Under the pieces are notes generated by a model. The model had not been told where the DNA came from. It searched no databases and worked only from the letters and a program-made list of their open reading frames with translations. Shown here piece by piece: positions 18,096 through 28,469 of a stretch of 64,000 nucleotides of DNA. The DNA is from an uncultured Methanomethylovorans sp. (GTDB lineage Archaea > Halobacteriota > Methanosarcinia > Methanosarcinales > Methanosarcinaceae). The translations under genes were made by a program, and so were the position numbers. Numbering within the stretch: position 1 is the first letter of the stretch; every line of letters begins with the position of its first letter. The stretch covers positions 1,302,001 to 1,366,000 of the forward strand of contig NZ_OY782870.1 of assembly GCF_963678545.1 (NCBI RefSeq). The letters are read 5' to 3'.

Positions 18096-18476
18096 ATGGA
18101 AAAACAGCAAAAAACTATTGTAGCTATCCTATTCGTAATATTGGTTGCGGTGATAGGTCTATGGGGACTTGATTTGTCCCAGGGCTATTCTATGGTATCT
18201 CAACTAACAAATGACCCCCAGGGCCATATAGGAAATGAGATCAATACCATGGGTACTATAAAAAATGGGACTTTACAGGTATCCCCAGGTGTAATTACTT
18301 TTTTATTGGTAGATGTAGAAGATCATGTTTCTGAGATCGAGGTGGAATATACCGGTGATTTGCCTGCAAGCTTTGCTGAAGGGCAGGGTATCAGTTTAAC
18401 TGGAACCATGGTTTCTGCTCAGAAGATAGAAGCGCACCAAATTATAATGGGTTGCCCTTCTAAATACACTCAGTAA
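18096..18476 (+). CDS. ccmE: Cytochrome c maturation protein CcmE, archaeal CxxxY variant
   Basis: 126 residues from the ATG at 18096; a TTG two codons earlier is also in frame. N-terminal anchor (TIVAILFVILVAVIGLWGL), then an OB-fold with NTMGTIKNGTLQV and VEYTGDLPASFAEGQGISLT, ending GCPSKYTQ. The heme-binding His of bacterial CcmE (HxxxY) is replaced by Cys (CPSKY), the variant known from archaea. It carries heme covalently to apocytochrome c outside the membrane. It lies beside the heme operon, consistent with supply for c-type cytochromes. Seven bases after the CcmD-like gene. Confidence 0.88.
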   Translation: MEKQQKTIVAILFVILVAVIGLWGLDLSQGYSMVSQLTNDPQGHIGNEINTMGTIKNGTLQVSPGVITFLLVDVEDHVSEIEVEYTGDLPASFAEGQGISLTGTMVSAQKIEAHQIIMGCPSKYTQ

Positions 18477-18518
18477 TGCTATTCGAATAGTAAAAACAAA
18501 ATCGTGGAAAGATGAAAT

Positions 18519-19382
18519 ATGAGAGTAGAGGATTTCGATGAGTATAAGCAGATCAATTTAGCGCTTACTGATCTTATCCAGAATATGGATGACTCTTCTT
18601 ATATGAAGAAGATGTTAAATCATGTATGCAGCTCAGGTGGAAAAAAAATAAGGCCTCTGATTCTCATGCTTTCCACAGAGGCATGTGGTGGTGACAAGGA
18701 CAGAAGTATCAATGCTGCACTTGCCATTGAACTGATACATTCTGCTTCTCTTGTACACGATGATCTTCTTGATGGAGGTATACTTAGAAGGGGAATGCCT
18801 TCAGCACATGAGAAATACGGGGTTGCTGCCGCCCTACTTTGTGGTGATTTCTTAATATCAAAGGCAACTGCACTTATTTCTTCTTATGGGAATGATGTTG
18901 TTTATGAGTTCGGCAGTGCAGGAATGCACATGGCAGAAGGGGAAACAATTGATGTTAGAAGTGTGGATGAGGAATTCAGGCAGAAGAACTATTTCGAGTG
19001 CATAAATAAAAAAACAGCTTCTCTTTTTGCATCTAGTGCGGCTATCGGTGCCTACATTGCAGGATGTGGTAAGGACGAGGTTCTGAGGTTCCATGCTTTC
19101 GGGGAAAATATGGGTATAGCATATCAGATAGTGGATGATCTTCTCGAATTCCTTGAAGAACAGGATGACAAAAAGTCTACACAAGAGTCGGTTACATTGC
19201 CTCATATATACAGTCGTACCATGGGGCGTGAAGAAGTCTTAGAAATGACTATTGCAGAGGTTCACAAATATGTGGGATTTGTCAAAGAACTGCTAAGTAC
19301 TTTCAGGCCATGTGATGCAAGGGAAAAACTGCTTCTTATCACAAATCATATAACAGTTGATCTTCTCCCAAAGAGAATATGA
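18519..19382 (+). CDS. Trans-polyprenyl diphosphate synthase
   Basis: 287 residues. Chain elongation of isoprenyl diphosphates. Seen: SGGKKIRPLILML (IPP site), first Asp-rich motif HDDLLD at about 84-89, and second motif VDDLLEFLEE at about 206-215, whose usual final Asp is missing. Ser five residues before the first motif suggests a long product. Shorter than typical (about 320), the C-terminus being trimmed. In a cytochrome-containing methanogen it could make the side chain of methanophenazine, or the C20 lipid precursor; sequence does not decide. Confidence 0.85.
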   Translation: MRVEDFDEYKQINLALTDLIQNMDDSSYMKKMLNHVCSSGGKKIRPLILMLSTEACGGDKDRSINAALAIELIHSASLVHDDLLDGGILRRGMPSAHEKYGVAAALLCGDFLISKATALISSYGNDVVYEFGSAGMHMAEGETIDVRSVDEEFRQKNYFECINKKTASLFASSAAIGAYIAGCGKDEVLRFHAFGENMGIAYQIVDDLLEFLEEQDDKKSTQESVTLPHIYSRTMGREEVLEMTIAEVHKYVGFVKELLSTFRPCDAREKLLLITNHITVDLLPKRI

Positions 19383-19436
19383 TTATTACATGATTTTTTT
19401 CTATCATTTTAATTATTTTAGTTTCAAGGTGAACGG

Positions 19437-20621
19437 ATGCGAGTATACGATAAATCAGTTATCAAGATAAATGCTGAGATTGAAAATGGAAAAGTAGTGC
19501 TTGAAAGCGAAGGAGCATTAAATCCTATTGCAAAACCCATTATCGGAAGAATTAATAATATCTTTCAGGAAGAGAAACCCATATGTGTTGATGAAGACAA
19601 TATAGTTTTTTCAACATGGGTGCCTCCTATACCGGGTGAGGTTTTCAATAGGCTAGTAAGCGCAGAAATAAGCTCTATTCTTAAAAAAAGAGTTCCCGAT
19701 CAGTTTTCCATTGGAATAACCTCCAGATGTCCCAATAATTGCATACACTGTGGTGCTTCTGACATAGTGACAAAGGAGGAACTTACTATTGAGCAGATCA
19801 ATACTACAGTATCGCAGGCTATTGAACTTGGTTCTTACTATCTTTCCTTTGATGGCGGTGAGACTATGATGCGCAACGACCTTACTGAAATGGTAAGGGC
19901 TGTGGATAAGAACAAAGCTATTGTCACCTGCTTTACTTCCGGGTTCAGACTTAGTGAAGAAAGGGCTAAGGATTTGAAGGCTGCCGGACTTTATGCTACA
20001 CATATTAGTATTGATAGTCCCCGGGAAGAGGAACATGATCGCGTACGCGGCCGTAAAGGGGCTTTTAAGGACAGTTTGCAGGGTATTAAGAGTACTTTAG
20101 AAGCAGGCATGTTAGCTGATATGTTTGTAGTAGTTTCTCCTCATAATATTGATGATCTTGATGATTTCTATGGGCTTGCCGAGGATCTGGGTATGCATGA
20201 ATTGTCTATATATGAAATTGTTGCAGTGGGTCGCTGGCTGGAACATGAAAATGAGGTTATCTCAGATTCTGATGTAAAGATGCTAGGCAGGTTCCAGAAG
20301 GAGAAAAACAGGAAAATTGGAGGTCCGAGGGTAACGGCTCTTCCATATTTTATGGGTCCTGACCAGTTCGGTTGTTTCGCTGGCAGAAGGTGGATGCACG
20401 TCACAGCAGGTGGAGATGTTCTTCCATGTGCGTATACGCCTCTTTCTTTTGGGAATGTAGTGGAAGAAGGGTTGGATACTATATGGAAACGTATGGGGCA
20501 ACATGAAGCTTACAGGAAACACGCGGAATTTTGTAAGATGCGAGACCAGGCTTTCAGGCAAAAATACATTCATATTATTCCCAAAGATGCCCCTTTGCCA
20601 TTGAGGATGGATAAACTTTAA
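19437..20621 (+). CDS. Radical SAM protein of unknown substrate
   Basis: 394 residues. An N-terminal region of about 90 residues without clear family precedes the radical SAM barrel with CxxxCxxC in SRCPNNCIHC (about 97-106) and FDGGETMMR as the GGE motif. After the barrel come QFGCFAGRR, VLPCAYTPLSFGNV and CKMRDQAF, scattered cysteines that may bind an auxiliary cluster as in SPASM proteins. It follows the polyprenyl synthase by 54 bp and precedes the ATP synthase operon. It may modify an isoprenoid or quinone-like cofactor; this is inference only. Confidence 0.8.
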   Translation: MRVYDKSVIKINAEIENGKVVLESEGALNPIAKPIIGRINNIFQEEKPICVDEDNIVFSTWVPPIPGEVFNRLVSAEISSILKKRVPDQFSIGITSRCPNNCIHCGASDIVTKEELTIEQINTTVSQAIELGSYYLSFDGGETMMRNDLTEMVRAVDKNKAIVTCFTSGFRLSEERAKDLKAAGLYATHISIDSPREEEHDRVRGRKGAFKDSLQGIKSTLEAGMLADMFVVVSPHNIDDLDDFYGLAEDLGMHELSIYEIVAVGRWLEHENEVISDSDVKMLGRFQKEKNRKIGGPRVTALPYFMGPDQFGCFAGRRWMHVTAGGDVLPCAYTPLSFGNVVEEGLDTIWKRMGQHEAYRKHAEFCKMRDQAFRQKYIHIIPKDAPLPLRMDKL

Positions 20622-20828
20622 CAGTAAGAGTCTATTTTGATCATTTTGAGATATGTGGCTTCTGTTCTGGTTTTGTATACTATTGACTATAAACATATTT
20701 TCAAATTTAATATCATTTAAGTGCAGGGGGCGCACACAAAACCGAATACTTTATATTCAAAGTTAGAATACAGTGCTTATCTTATCATATCAAGCAAATT
20801 GATAATCACCTTTGCATGAGGATTATGC
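20622..20828 (+). promoter_or_regulatory. Promoter region of the ATP synthase operon
   Basis: 207 bp with no gene. A TATA-like CTTTATATTC lies near 20749-20758, about 70 bp before ahaH. GCATGAGGATT supplies a GAGG ribosome site ahead of the ATG at 20829. Nothing else recognised. Confidence 0.45.
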
Positions 20829-21155
20829 ATGGCTAAAGATAAAATCTTATCAGAAATTAAACAAGCAGAAGCCAATGCACGGAAGATGGTGGATGGTGCC
20901 TTAAAGGAAAAAGCTGAACGTACTGCCAAAGCCCGTGTTGAAGCTAGGGAAATCGTCAAGCAGGCCGAGGTGGATGCTCTAAAGTCCGCTCAGAGCACTC
21001 TTAGGTCTGCCGAACACGAGCTCTCTTCCGAAAAGGAGAAGATCATCGGAAAGGGTAAAGAAGAAGCAGCCCTTATTGCAAAAAATGCGCAGACCAAAGT
21101 GGATAAGGCTGTAGAGAGCCTCATAACTGAATTTGAGAGGGCAATACATGCTTAA
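20829..21155 (+). CDS. ahaH: A-type ATP synthase subunit H
   Basis: 108 residues, almost wholly charged helix (Ala/Lys/Glu heptads throughout, e.g. EIKQAEANARKMVDGALKEK), as expected for the peripheral-stalk subunit that pairs with subunit E. First gene of the aha operon. Its end overlaps the start of ahaI by 8 bp. No membrane segment. Confidence 0.9.
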   Translation: MAKDKILSEIKQAEANARKMVDGALKEKAERTAKARVEAREIVKQAEVDALKSAQSTLRSAEHELSSEKEKIIGKGKEEAALIAKNAQTKVDKAVESLITEFERAIHA

Positions 21156-23109
21156 GCCAAGGCAGATGAGTCGTGTTCTTGTAGTTGGCCATAAAGACAT
21201 TCTTGAAGGAACTGTCAATGCCCTTTACAAGACCAATTTGTTCCATATCGAGGACTTTATTGAGGATGAATCTGGCCTGAAAATTGGTAAACCCTTTGGT
21301 GATATAGACACTCTTTCACAGAAATTGATCAAGATAAGGTCTATTGCGACTTTTCTTGGGATAACGGATGAAGCTTGCAATACTCAAAAGACTGATGTGG
21401 TAATGCAAAAGCTAAATTCGACTCTGGACATGCTTGAGAAAGACGTTTCATCAAAAACCGAAAAAAGGGTTGAAATTGAGTCCAAAATTAAGGAACTGGA
21501 ATCCCTAAGACGAGATGTGCTTCCTTTTGTTGGAATTCCTCTTAACCTGGATTTATACCGTGGCTATGAAAGTTTAGCTGCTTTTGCCGGTGTTATCAAG
21601 GGCGAAGTGGAAACTGAAATATCAAATATCACTGGTTCTTATGAGCTTTTTTCAGATCCCAAATCCGGATCAATTGTTCTCTTTGTTCCCAAGGCGTATG
21701 CTGATGCAGTTTCGAAGTCATTATCAGGCTTTGGATATCGGGAGCTTAAAGTTCCGGATGTGGCTGGCATGCCTTCAGATATTCTTTCAACGGTCGAAAG
21801 TCAAAAGGAAAGTCTTTTGAAACAGATCGAATCAATAGATTCAGATGTAATAGCCTTGAAATCAAAGTATCTTGATTTTATTCAGGCCAGCAATGAGATG
21901 CTTTCCATTGAGACAGCTAAATCTGAGGCTCCTCTGCGTATCGCAACGTCCGAAAGCACGTTTTTGATAGAGGGCTGGGTTCCTTCTGATTCATACAGAG
22001 CTCTTGAAGAAGAAGTTACTAGAGCTACTAATGGACGTGCTTTTGTCACGCAGCAGGAAATTGAGCACAAAGATGAGCCAAACATACCTGTTGAATATGA
22101 TAATCCTAAGATTGTCAGACCTCTTGAAGAGATAATGAATCTCTACGCGCGCCCAAGGTATAAGGAACTGGATCCCACTGCGATAATGTTTTTAAGTTTC
22201 CCACTGTTTTATGGAATGATACTTGGTGATATTGGATATGCTCTTATCTTGTTTATCCTTGCTCTCTTGGTCAAAAAGATGGTGAAATCCGATGCTGTGA
22301 AACCTATAATGAATATTCTTATATATTGTCAGATATCAACAGCGATCTTTGGTATTCTGTACGGTGAATTCTTAGGTTTCCCTCTTGCCAGCTTGGAAAT
22401 TCACGAAGGGCTTGAAACAGTTATTGAACCAGGTCTTATCCCAGGTTTTTCAACCATTAATCTGTTTGCATCTCCTTTTGGTGGTGAGATGATCACATAC
22501 CCTGTGCACAGGACACATCTTGTTATGACACTGATTGTAGCTACTGCTCTTATAGGTCTCATACACATCAACATAGGGTACATTTTGGGATTCATCAACG
22601 AGAACAGAAAACATGGATTCTCCGCAGCTTTACTTGAAAAGGGTAGCTGGTTAGTTATCGAAATTGGTATCCTTCTTGGTGCTCTTGGATATGCTAATGT
22701 TTTGCCTTCAGTAATGACATACGCAGGGATTATCGTATTCTTGATAGGCTTTGTTATGTTACTAAAAGGCGAAGGTATCAAAGGACCTGTTGAATTACCA
22801 TCCTTGTTAAGTAATTCTCTCTCTTACACTCGTATAATAGCTGTAGGATTATCGTCTATATACATTGCATCTACTATCAATAACATTGTATTCAAGATGA
22901 TGTGGCCTGATTCATTCGGGATTATGACAGTATTTGCAATATTAGTGTTTATATTCGGACATGCTTTAAATACTGTCCTGAGTATTATAGCCCCCGGACT
23001 GCATGCCCTTAGGTTGCAGTACGTAGAGTTCTTCGGAAAGTTCTATGAGGGTGGCGGAAGAAAGTACAATCCATTTGGATATATAAGAAAATACACGGAG
23101 GAACAATAA
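21148..23109 (+). CDS. ahaI: A-type ATP synthase subunit I (a-subunit homologue)
   Basis: 653 residues. Start at ATG 21148 inside the end of ahaH; an upstream in-frame start at 21133 is less likely. The N-terminal half (1-320) is cytosolic, with coiled coil around 95-125 and 215-245, and anchors the stalks. The C-terminal half has about seven helices, with PLFYGMILGDIGYAL and the ion-channel helix containing LSYTRIIAVGLSS, the Arg needed for ion translocation. Full family length. Confidence 0.95.
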   Translation: MLKPRQMSRVLVVGHKDILEGTVNALYKTNLFHIEDFIEDESGLKIGKPFGDIDTLSQKLIKIRSIATFLGITDEACNTQKTDVVMQKLNSTLDMLEKDVSSKTEKRVEIESKIKELESLRRDVLPFVGIPLNLDLYRGYESLAAFAGVIKGEVETEISNITGSYELFSDPKSGSIVLFVPKAYADAVSKSLSGFGYRELKVPDVAGMPSDILSTVESQKESLLKQIESIDSDVIALKSKYLDFIQASNEMLSIETAKSEAPLRIATSESTFLIEGWVPSDSYRALEEEVTRATNGRAFVTQQEIEHKDEPNIPVEYDNPKIVRPLEEIMNLYARPRYKELDPTAIMFLSFPLFYGMILGDIGYALILFILALLVKKMVKSDAVKPIMNILIYCQISTAIFGILYGEFLGFPLASLEIHEGLETVIEPGLIPGFSTINLFASPFGGEMITYPVHRTHLVMTLIVATALIGLIHINIGYILGFINENRKHGFSAALLEKGSWLVIEIGILLGALGYANVLPSVMTYAGIIVFLIGFVMLLKGEGIKGPVELPSLLSNSLSYTRIIAVGLSSIYIASTINNIVFKMMWPDSFGIMTVFAILVFIFGHALNTVLSIIAPGLHALRLQYVEFFGKFYEGGGRKYNPFGYIRKYTEEQ

Positions 23110-23110
23110 A

Positions 23111-23353
23111 ATGGCAGATGTAGCAACAACAGCAACAGTATTATTTGACGCAGCAGGAATGAAGGCAATAGGTGCAGGACTGGCAGTAGGTTTGACTGGT
23201 ATAGCATCAGCTATTGCAGAAAAAGAGATTGGTACCGCTGCAATAGGTGCAATGGCAGAAAACGAGGCACTTTTCGGTAAGGGTCTTATCCTGACCGTTA
23301 TCCCGGAAACTATCGTTATCTTCGGTCTCGTAGTTGCACTGCTGATCAGCTAA
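23111..23353 (+). CDS. ahaK: A-type ATP synthase proteolipid subunit K
   Basis: 80 residues, one hairpin of two membrane helices joined by a polar loop (AEKEIGTAAIGAMAENEALFGK). The ion-carrying Glu is in VIPETIVIFGLV in helix 2, and helix 1 has GAGLAVGLTGIASA. Single-hairpin (8 kDa) form, as in Methanosarcina rather than the multi-hairpin forms of some methanogens. One bp after ahaI, with GGAGG before the ATG for high expression, as needed for a multi-copy ring. Confidence 0.95.
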   Translation: MADVATTATVLFDAAGMKAIGAGLAVGLTGIASAIAEKEIGTAAIGAMAENEALFGKGLILTVIPETIVIFGLVVALLIS

Positions 23354-23398
23354 ATAATTTAAGAGCACATTTGCTCTTAAATTTTCAAGGTGTTGAGC

Positions 23399-23950
23399 AT
23401 GGGACTTGAAAGTGTTGTTAAAGATATCATGGATACTGCCGAAACAGATGTGTCCAAGATAAAAGCGGAAACTGATTCTGAAGTTTTGCAGATCATCGAA
23501 GAAGCCAAAGACAATGCCAAACGTATACTAGGGGAGAGTCTTGCAAAGGCGGAAGATGATATCAAAAGAATGCGGCAGCAAGAGATCTCCAGTGCGAATC
23601 TTGAGCTGAAACGCACTTTGCTCAATGCACGCAAGGAAATACTCGAAGAGGTTTATAATCGTGCTTTTGAGACTATATCTTCATTATCTGAAGCAAAAAA
23701 TGAAGAATTGCTGAATGCAATTCTTACAAAAAATGAGGCTGAGGGTAAGAAGATATATTCAAACACGAAATCCGAGAAGCTCGTCAGAGGATTATCTTCA
23801 CTGGAATATGCAGGAAACATCGACTGTGCCGGTGGGATTGTCATCGAGAACGAGGAAGGAAATATTCGTCTGGACTATACCTATGATGTTATCCTTAAAA
23901 GCGTGAATGAGCGGTCTTTGAAACAGACATCTGACATCTTATTCGGGTGA
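23399..23950 (+). CDS. ahaE: A-type ATP synthase subunit E
   Basis: 183 residues from the ATG at 23399, placed after AAGGTG; a GTG three codons earlier would bury that site. The N-terminal 100 residues are a long charged helix that pairs with subunit H. The C-terminal globular part has AGNIDCAGGIVIENEEGNIR and LDYTYDVIL, the family signature. Peripheral stalk. The 45-bp gap after ahaK holds a hairpin made by AAGAGCA and TGCTCTT, which may tune expression after the proteolipid gene. Confidence 0.93.
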   Translation: MGLESVVKDIMDTAETDVSKIKAETDSEVLQIIEEAKDNAKRILGESLAKAEDDIKRMRQQEISSANLELKRTLLNARKEILEEVYNRAFETISSLSEAKNEELLNAILTKNEAEGKKIYSNTKSEKLVRGLSSLEYAGNIDCAGGIVIENEEGNIRLDYTYDVILKSVNERSLKQTSDILFG

Positions 23951-23956
23951 TTCATA

Positions 23957-25036
23957 ATGCGGCTTTTGCAGAGACTAAAGCGTGGGGACGATAGTAAATT
24001 ATCACGGCCTAAGGGGCATTCTAACTATGCATATACTACTGCACGTGTACATGCAATGAAGAGCAAGCTGCTTCCTAAAGAAACATATCCTCGGCTCCTA
24101 AACATGCAGATTGATGAAATCACCAGGTTTGTTGGAGAACTGGAATACAAAGAGGATGTTGATGAGCTTGCAAGGTCGTATGAGGGTGTTGACCTCATCG
24201 AACATGCGCTGAACAGGAATCTGGCTGTTACCTTCACTAAACTTCTAAATATTTCAGAAGGTGAAGTAAACTTCCTTATCTTCCAATATCTTCAGAAATA
24301 TGACATATGGAATATCAAAACAATTCTTCGTGGGAAACATTGCAATGCTTCTGCAGAAGAAATACTAGAAGCAATTGTTGCAGCAGGCCGCCTTACTTAT
24401 ACTTTCCTGTCGGAATTGTCTGCTAAGCCCACTTCTGAAGATGTTATTGCATCTCTGTCACAAAGCGAATATTATTCGATCCTGAAAGATTACGATGGTA
24501 AGAGTTTGTCGGAGATAGAGAATCGTCTTGATATGAAATATTATGAAGATCAGTTCAGGGCTATTGGTGAGCCAAAGTCCAAAGACAGAAAACTCTACAG
24601 TGAGTTTGTTAGGACTGAAATTGATTTAAAAAATTTGACCACCTTATTCAGGCTCAAGAAATATGGGCTCACCAGTCCTGAAATGATGAATCTCATGATT
24701 AATGGCGGCTTAAAGCTTAAGCTTAAAGAAATAGAGAAAATGATGCCATTGTCGTTTGAAGGGTTCGTCGCTGAACTTGCAAACACTCCTTACTGGGATG
24801 ATATTTCTGACTGCTGCTCTCCAAACATGGATTCATTCGTGGATTTAGAGGCAAAACTGAAGAAATTGAGATTAAAATCATCAGTAAGTTTCTCTCATCT
24901 ATATCCGCTCTCCATCGTGATGATCATGGACTATATTCTGGGTAAGCAGAATGAAGTCAATAACCTGCGTATGATTATTCGTGGTAAGGCAGTTGGTCTA
25001 AGTGATGAGGAAATAAAGAATCAGTTGGTGATCTGA
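23957..25036 (+). CDS. ahaC: A-type ATP synthase subunit C
   Basis: 359 residues. Three homologous helical domains that cap the proteolipid ring and connect it to the central stalk (V-ATPase d-subunit family). Motifs include [31 protein letters not shown] and, at the end, [19 protein letters not shown]. The stop codon overlaps the ahaF start (TGATG). Confidence 0.94.
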   Translation: MRLLQRLKRGDDSKLSRPKGHSNYAYTTARVHAMKSKLLPKETYPRLLNMQIDEITRFVGELEYKEDVDELARSYEGVDLIEHALNRNLAVTFTKLLNISEGEVNFLIFQYLQKYDIWNIKTILRGKHCNASAEEILEAIVAAGRLTYTFLSELSAKPTSEDVIASLSQSEYYSILKDYDGKSLSEIENRLDMKYYEDQFRAIGEPKSKDRKLYSEFVRTEIDLKNLTTLFRLKKYGLTSPEMMNLMINGGLKLKLKEIEKMMPLSFEGFVAELANTPYWDDISDCCSPNMDSFVDLEAKLKKLRLKSSVSFSHLYPLSIVMIMDYILGKQNEVNNLRMIIRGKAVGLSDEEIKNQLVI

Positions 25037-25338
25037 TGGAACTTGCAGTGGTAGGTAGCAGCGAGTTTGTCACTGGATTCAGGCTGGCTGGAATAAAGAA
25101 GATCTTTGAAGTTAATAACCATGTAGAACTTGAGCCTACTGTGAAAAAGGTGCTTGAGGATAGGGATATCGGAATACTTGTATTGCATGGAGATGACCTG
25201 TCCAGACTACCGGAGATGTTGAGGGACACGATCAATGAATCTGTTGAACCGACTGTTGTTACTCTGGGAGGTAGTGGTCAAAGTTCGAACTTAAGGGAAA
25301 AGATAAAACAATCGGTAGGTGTAGATCTGTGGAAATAG
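25036..25338 (+). CDS. ahaF: A-type ATP synthase subunit F
   Basis: 100 residues, alpha-beta fold: [20 protein letters not shown], then [17 protein letters not shown], and a flexible C-terminal helix ([14 protein letters not shown]) that inserts into the A3B3 head. Central stalk regulator. The start overlaps ahaC, and the 3' end overlaps the GTG start of ahaA by 10 bp. Confidence 0.94.
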   Translation: MELAVVGSSEFVTGFRLAGIKKIFEVNNHVELEPTVKKVLEDRDIGILVLHGDDLSRLPEMLRDTINESVEPTVVTLGGSGQSSNLREKIKQSVGVDLWK

Positions 25339-27065
25339 AAGGTAAAATTTATCGTGTGGCCGGACCAGTCGTTACTATTACCGGTATCAAGCCAAAAATG
25401 TATGAAGTGGTCAAAGTTGGTCACGAAGGATTGATGGGTGAGGTCATCAGAATAGAACGTGACAAAGCTACAGTCCAGGTATATGAGGACACATCTGGAA
25501 TCAAGCCAGGTGAACCAGTGGTGAATACAGGTATGTCTCTTTCAGTAGAACTTGGTCCAGGTCTATTGGAGAGTATTTATGATGGTATTCAGAGGCCTTT
25601 GAAGGTTCTCCAGGAAAAAATGGGAGATTTTATTCAGAGGGGTGTAACTGCAAACGGACTTGACAGGGAGAAAATATGGGATTTCAAACCCACTGTCAAT
25701 AAGGGAGATAAGGTAAAGGGTGGAGATGTTATCGGTCTTGTACAAGAAACCGAGAATATCGAGCACAAGATCATGGTTCCTCCAAAGGTTACAGGTACAA
25801 TAACTGAAATAAAAGCTGGCAAGTTCACTGTGGAAGAAACAGTTTGTGTACTTACAGATGGTACTGAACTGCAGATGATGCAGAAGTGGCCTGTCAGGGC
25901 ACCAAGGCCAGTAAGTAAGAAACTCTTGCCAAAGACTCCTCTTATCACCGGTCAGAGAATTCTAGACGGACTTTTCCCGGTTGCAAAGGGAGGTACTGCT
26001 GCAATTCCAGGACCATTCGGTTCAGGAAAGACAGTTACTCAGCAGCAGCTTGCCAAGTGGAGTGACACCGATATCGTGGTCTACATCGGTTGTGGAGAAC
26101 GTGGTAACGAGATGGCAGATGTTCTTAATGAGTTTCCTGAACTGCAGGATCCAAAGACTGGCCGTCCACTTATGGAACGTACTGTGCTCATTGCAAATAC
26201 TTCCAACATGCCGGTAGCTGCTCGTGAGGCATCAGTATACACTGGTATTACTATCGCTGAATACTACCGTGACATGGGATATGATGTTTCCCTTATGGCA
26301 GATTCCACTTCAAGATGGGCAGAAGCTATGAGAGAAATTTCTTCAAGGCTTGAAGAGATGCCTGGTGAGGAAGGTTATCCAGCTTATTTGTCAGCAAGAT
26401 TGTCAGAGTTCTATGAAAGGGCAGGTTACGTAAAATCTCTCTCAGGTGTGAATGGTTCTATTACCGTTATCGGTGCAGTATCACCCCCTGGCGGTGACTT
26501 CTCTGAACCTGTTACACAGAACACTCTGCGTATCGTAAAGGTTTTCTGGGCCCTTGATGCGAAGCTTGCGCAGAGAAGGCACTTCCCAGCTATCAACTGG
26601 CTTACCAGTTACAGTCTTTACAGCAACTCTCTTGCAGGATGGTTCAGTGAAAACGTCGCTCCAGATTGGAATGCTCTCAGAGAGAATGCAATAGACTTGC
26701 TCCAACGTGAATCTGAACTGCAGGAGATCGTGCAGCTTGTAGGTTCCGATGCTTTGCCAGAGGACCAGCAGCTGGTTTTGGAAATATGTCGTATGATCCG
26801 TGAATACTTCCTGCAGCAGAATGCATATCACCCCGTGGACACTTACTGTTCATTCGACAAGCAGTACAAGTTGCTAAAAGCCATATCCAAGTACAGTGAC
26901 ATGGCAACAACTGCTCTTACTGCCGGGGCTCCAATGAAAGATATCTTAGCTTTGGAGTCAAAGGATGAATTGGCAAAGGTCAAGTTTGAAGAGAATTTCG
27001 ACAAAGCACTTGATGAGGTCCTGAAGAAGATGGATTCTGAGTTCGCAAAGCTTGGAGGCAATTAA
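25329..27065 (+). CDS. ahaA: A-type ATP synthase catalytic subunit A
   Basis: 578 residues starting with GTG inside ahaF. N-terminal beta barrel, the 'non-homologous' insert (about 110-200) characteristic of A/V-type subunits, P-loop GPFGSGKT (about 233-240), [22 protein letters not shown], and a C-terminal helical domain. Catalyses ATP formation in the A3B3 head. Confidence 0.97.
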   Translation: MEIEGKIYRVAGPVVTITGIKPKMYEVVKVGHEGLMGEVIRIERDKATVQVYEDTSGIKPGEPVVNTGMSLSVELGPGLLESIYDGIQRPLKVLQEKMGDFIQRGVTANGLDREKIWDFKPTVNKGDKVKGGDVIGLVQETENIEHKIMVPPKVTGTITEIKAGKFTVEETVCVLTDGTELQMMQKWPVRAPRPVSKKLLPKTPLITGQRILDGLFPVAKGGTAAIPGPFGSGKTVTQQQLAKWSDTDIVVYIGCGERGNEMADVLNEFPELQDPKTGRPLMERTVLIANTSNMPVAAREASVYTGITIAEYYRDMGYDVSLMADSTSRWAEAMREISSRLEEMPGEEGYPAYLSARLSEFYERAGYVKSLSGVNGSITVIGAVSPPGGDFSEPVTQNTLRIVKVFWALDAKLAQRRHFPAINWLTSYSLYSNSLAGWFSENVAPDWNALRENAIDLLQRESELQEIVQLVGSDALPEDQQLVLEICRMIREYFLQQNAYHPVDTYCSFDKQYKLLKAISKYSDMATTALTAGAPMKDILALESKDELAKVKFEENFDKALDEVLKKMDSEFAKLGGN

Positions 27066-27066
27066 A

Positions 27067-28449
27067 ATGACCAAGGAATACAAGACTATAGTAGAAATAT
27101 CAGGCCCTCTTATATTCCTCGAGAAGACCGAACCAGTAGGTTACGGTGAACTTGTGAATATCAATCTGCCAGATGGCAGCACAAAGAGAGGCCAGGTGCT
27201 TGACACATCAGCTGATATAGTAGCTGTGCAGGTGTTCGAGGGTACTGGCGGACTCAACGAGGAATCAGGAGTAGTGTTTACCGGCGAGACCATTAAGTTA
27301 CCAGTTTCAAAGGACATGCTGGGTCGTATCCTTTCAGGATCCGGTGAACCTCTGGATGGTGGACCCCGTATAGTTCCTGAAGACAGGATCGATGTGAATG
27401 GTGCATCAATGAACCCTTATTCAAGGATGCCGCCAGAGGAGTTCATCCAGACGGGTATCTCCACAATCGATGGAACCAACACACTCGTAAGAGGCCAGAA
27501 GTTGCCAATTTTCTCAGGTTCAGGTCTTCCACATAACGAGATCGCCCTACAGATCGCAAGGCAGGCAAAAGTCCCTGGTTCTGAAGAACCTTTCGCAGTA
27601 GTATTTGCTGCAATGGGTATTACCAATGAAGAAGCACAGTACTTCATGGAAGACTTCGAGAAGACCGGTGCTCTTGAAAGGGCAGTGGTGTTCCTTAACC
27701 TTGCAGATGACCCAGCAGTTGAGCGTCTGATCACTCCAAGAATGGCTCTTACAGCAGCTGAGTATCTTGCATACGAGCATGATATGCACGTGCTTGTTAT
27801 CCTTACAGATATCACCAACTATTGTGAGGCACTGCGTCAGATGGGTGCAGCTCGTGAAGAAGTTCCAGGCCGTAGAGGTTATCCAGGTTACATGTACACT
27901 GACCTCGCATCCCTGTATGAACGTGCAGGTGTCATCAAAGGCAGAAAAGGATCTGTGACACAGTTCTCCATTCTTACGATGCCTGGTGACGATATCACCC
28001 ACCCGATCCCGGATCTTTCTGGTTACATTACCGAAGGACAGATCGTGGTTTCAAGGGAACTGCACAGAAAAGGTATTTATCCCCCTATCAACGTTCTGCC
28101 ATCACTGTCCCGTCTTATGAACTCCGGTATCGGTGCAGGTAAGACGAGAGATGATCACAAAGCAGTCTCCGACCAGATGTATGCAGGATATGCTGAAGGT
28201 CGTGACCTCAGAGGCTTGGTGGCTATCGTAGGTAAGGAAGCACTGTCTGAAAGGGATCAGAAGATTCTTGAATTTGCAGATTTGTTCGAGGACAGGTTTG
28301 TGCGTCAGGGAAGGAACGAGGACAGATCCATTGAGGATACATTGAGCGTTGGATGGTCTATTCTCTCAGAACTTCCGGAAGCACTGCTTACAAGGATAGA
28401 CAACAAGTTCATAGACAAGTACCACCCTGCTCATAAGAAGAGCAACTAA
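27067..28449 (+). CDS. ahaB: A-type ATP synthase subunit B
   Basis: 460 residues from the ATG at 27067, which has GGAGG 8 bases before it; the open frame begins slightly upstream inside ahaA. Non-catalytic nucleotide-binding subunit: in place of a P-loop it has [12 protein letters not shown], as the family does. Also [23 protein letters not shown] and [18 protein letters not shown]. Forms the hexameric head with subunit A. Confidence 0.97.
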   Translation: MTKEYKTIVEISGPLIFLEKTEPVGYGELVNINLPDGSTKRGQVLDTSADIVAVQVFEGTGGLNEESGVVFTGETIKLPVSKDMLGRILSGSGEPLDGGPRIVPEDRIDVNGASMNPYSRMPPEEFIQTGISTIDGTNTLVRGQKLPIFSGSGLPHNEIALQIARQAKVPGSEEPFAVVFAAMGITNEEAQYFMEDFEKTGALERAVVFLNLADDPAVERLITPRMALTAAEYLAYEHDMHVLVILTDITNYCEALRQMGAAREEVPGRRGYPGYMYTDLASLYERAGVIKGRKGSVTQFSILTMPGDDITHPIPDLSGYITEGQIVVSRELHRKGIYPPINVLPSLSRLMNSGIGAGKTRDDHKAVSDQMYAGYAEGRDLRGLVAIVGKEALSERDQKILEFADLFEDRFVRQGRNEDRSIEDTLSVGWSILSELPEALLTRIDNKFIDKYHPAHKKSN

Positions 28450-28469
28450 AGGGAACCTGGTGAACGAAC

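Noticed and set aside
19437..20621. Assignment of the radical SAM gene as ahbC
   Set aside because: AhbC proteins begin differently and have other flanking motifs; here only the CxxxCxxC and GGE motifs are shared, so the heme-pathway label is not supported.
27417..27818. Long minus-strand frames opposite ahaA and ahaB
   Set aside because: They are shadows of highly conserved ATP synthase genes with strong third-position bias; no starts, sites or families.
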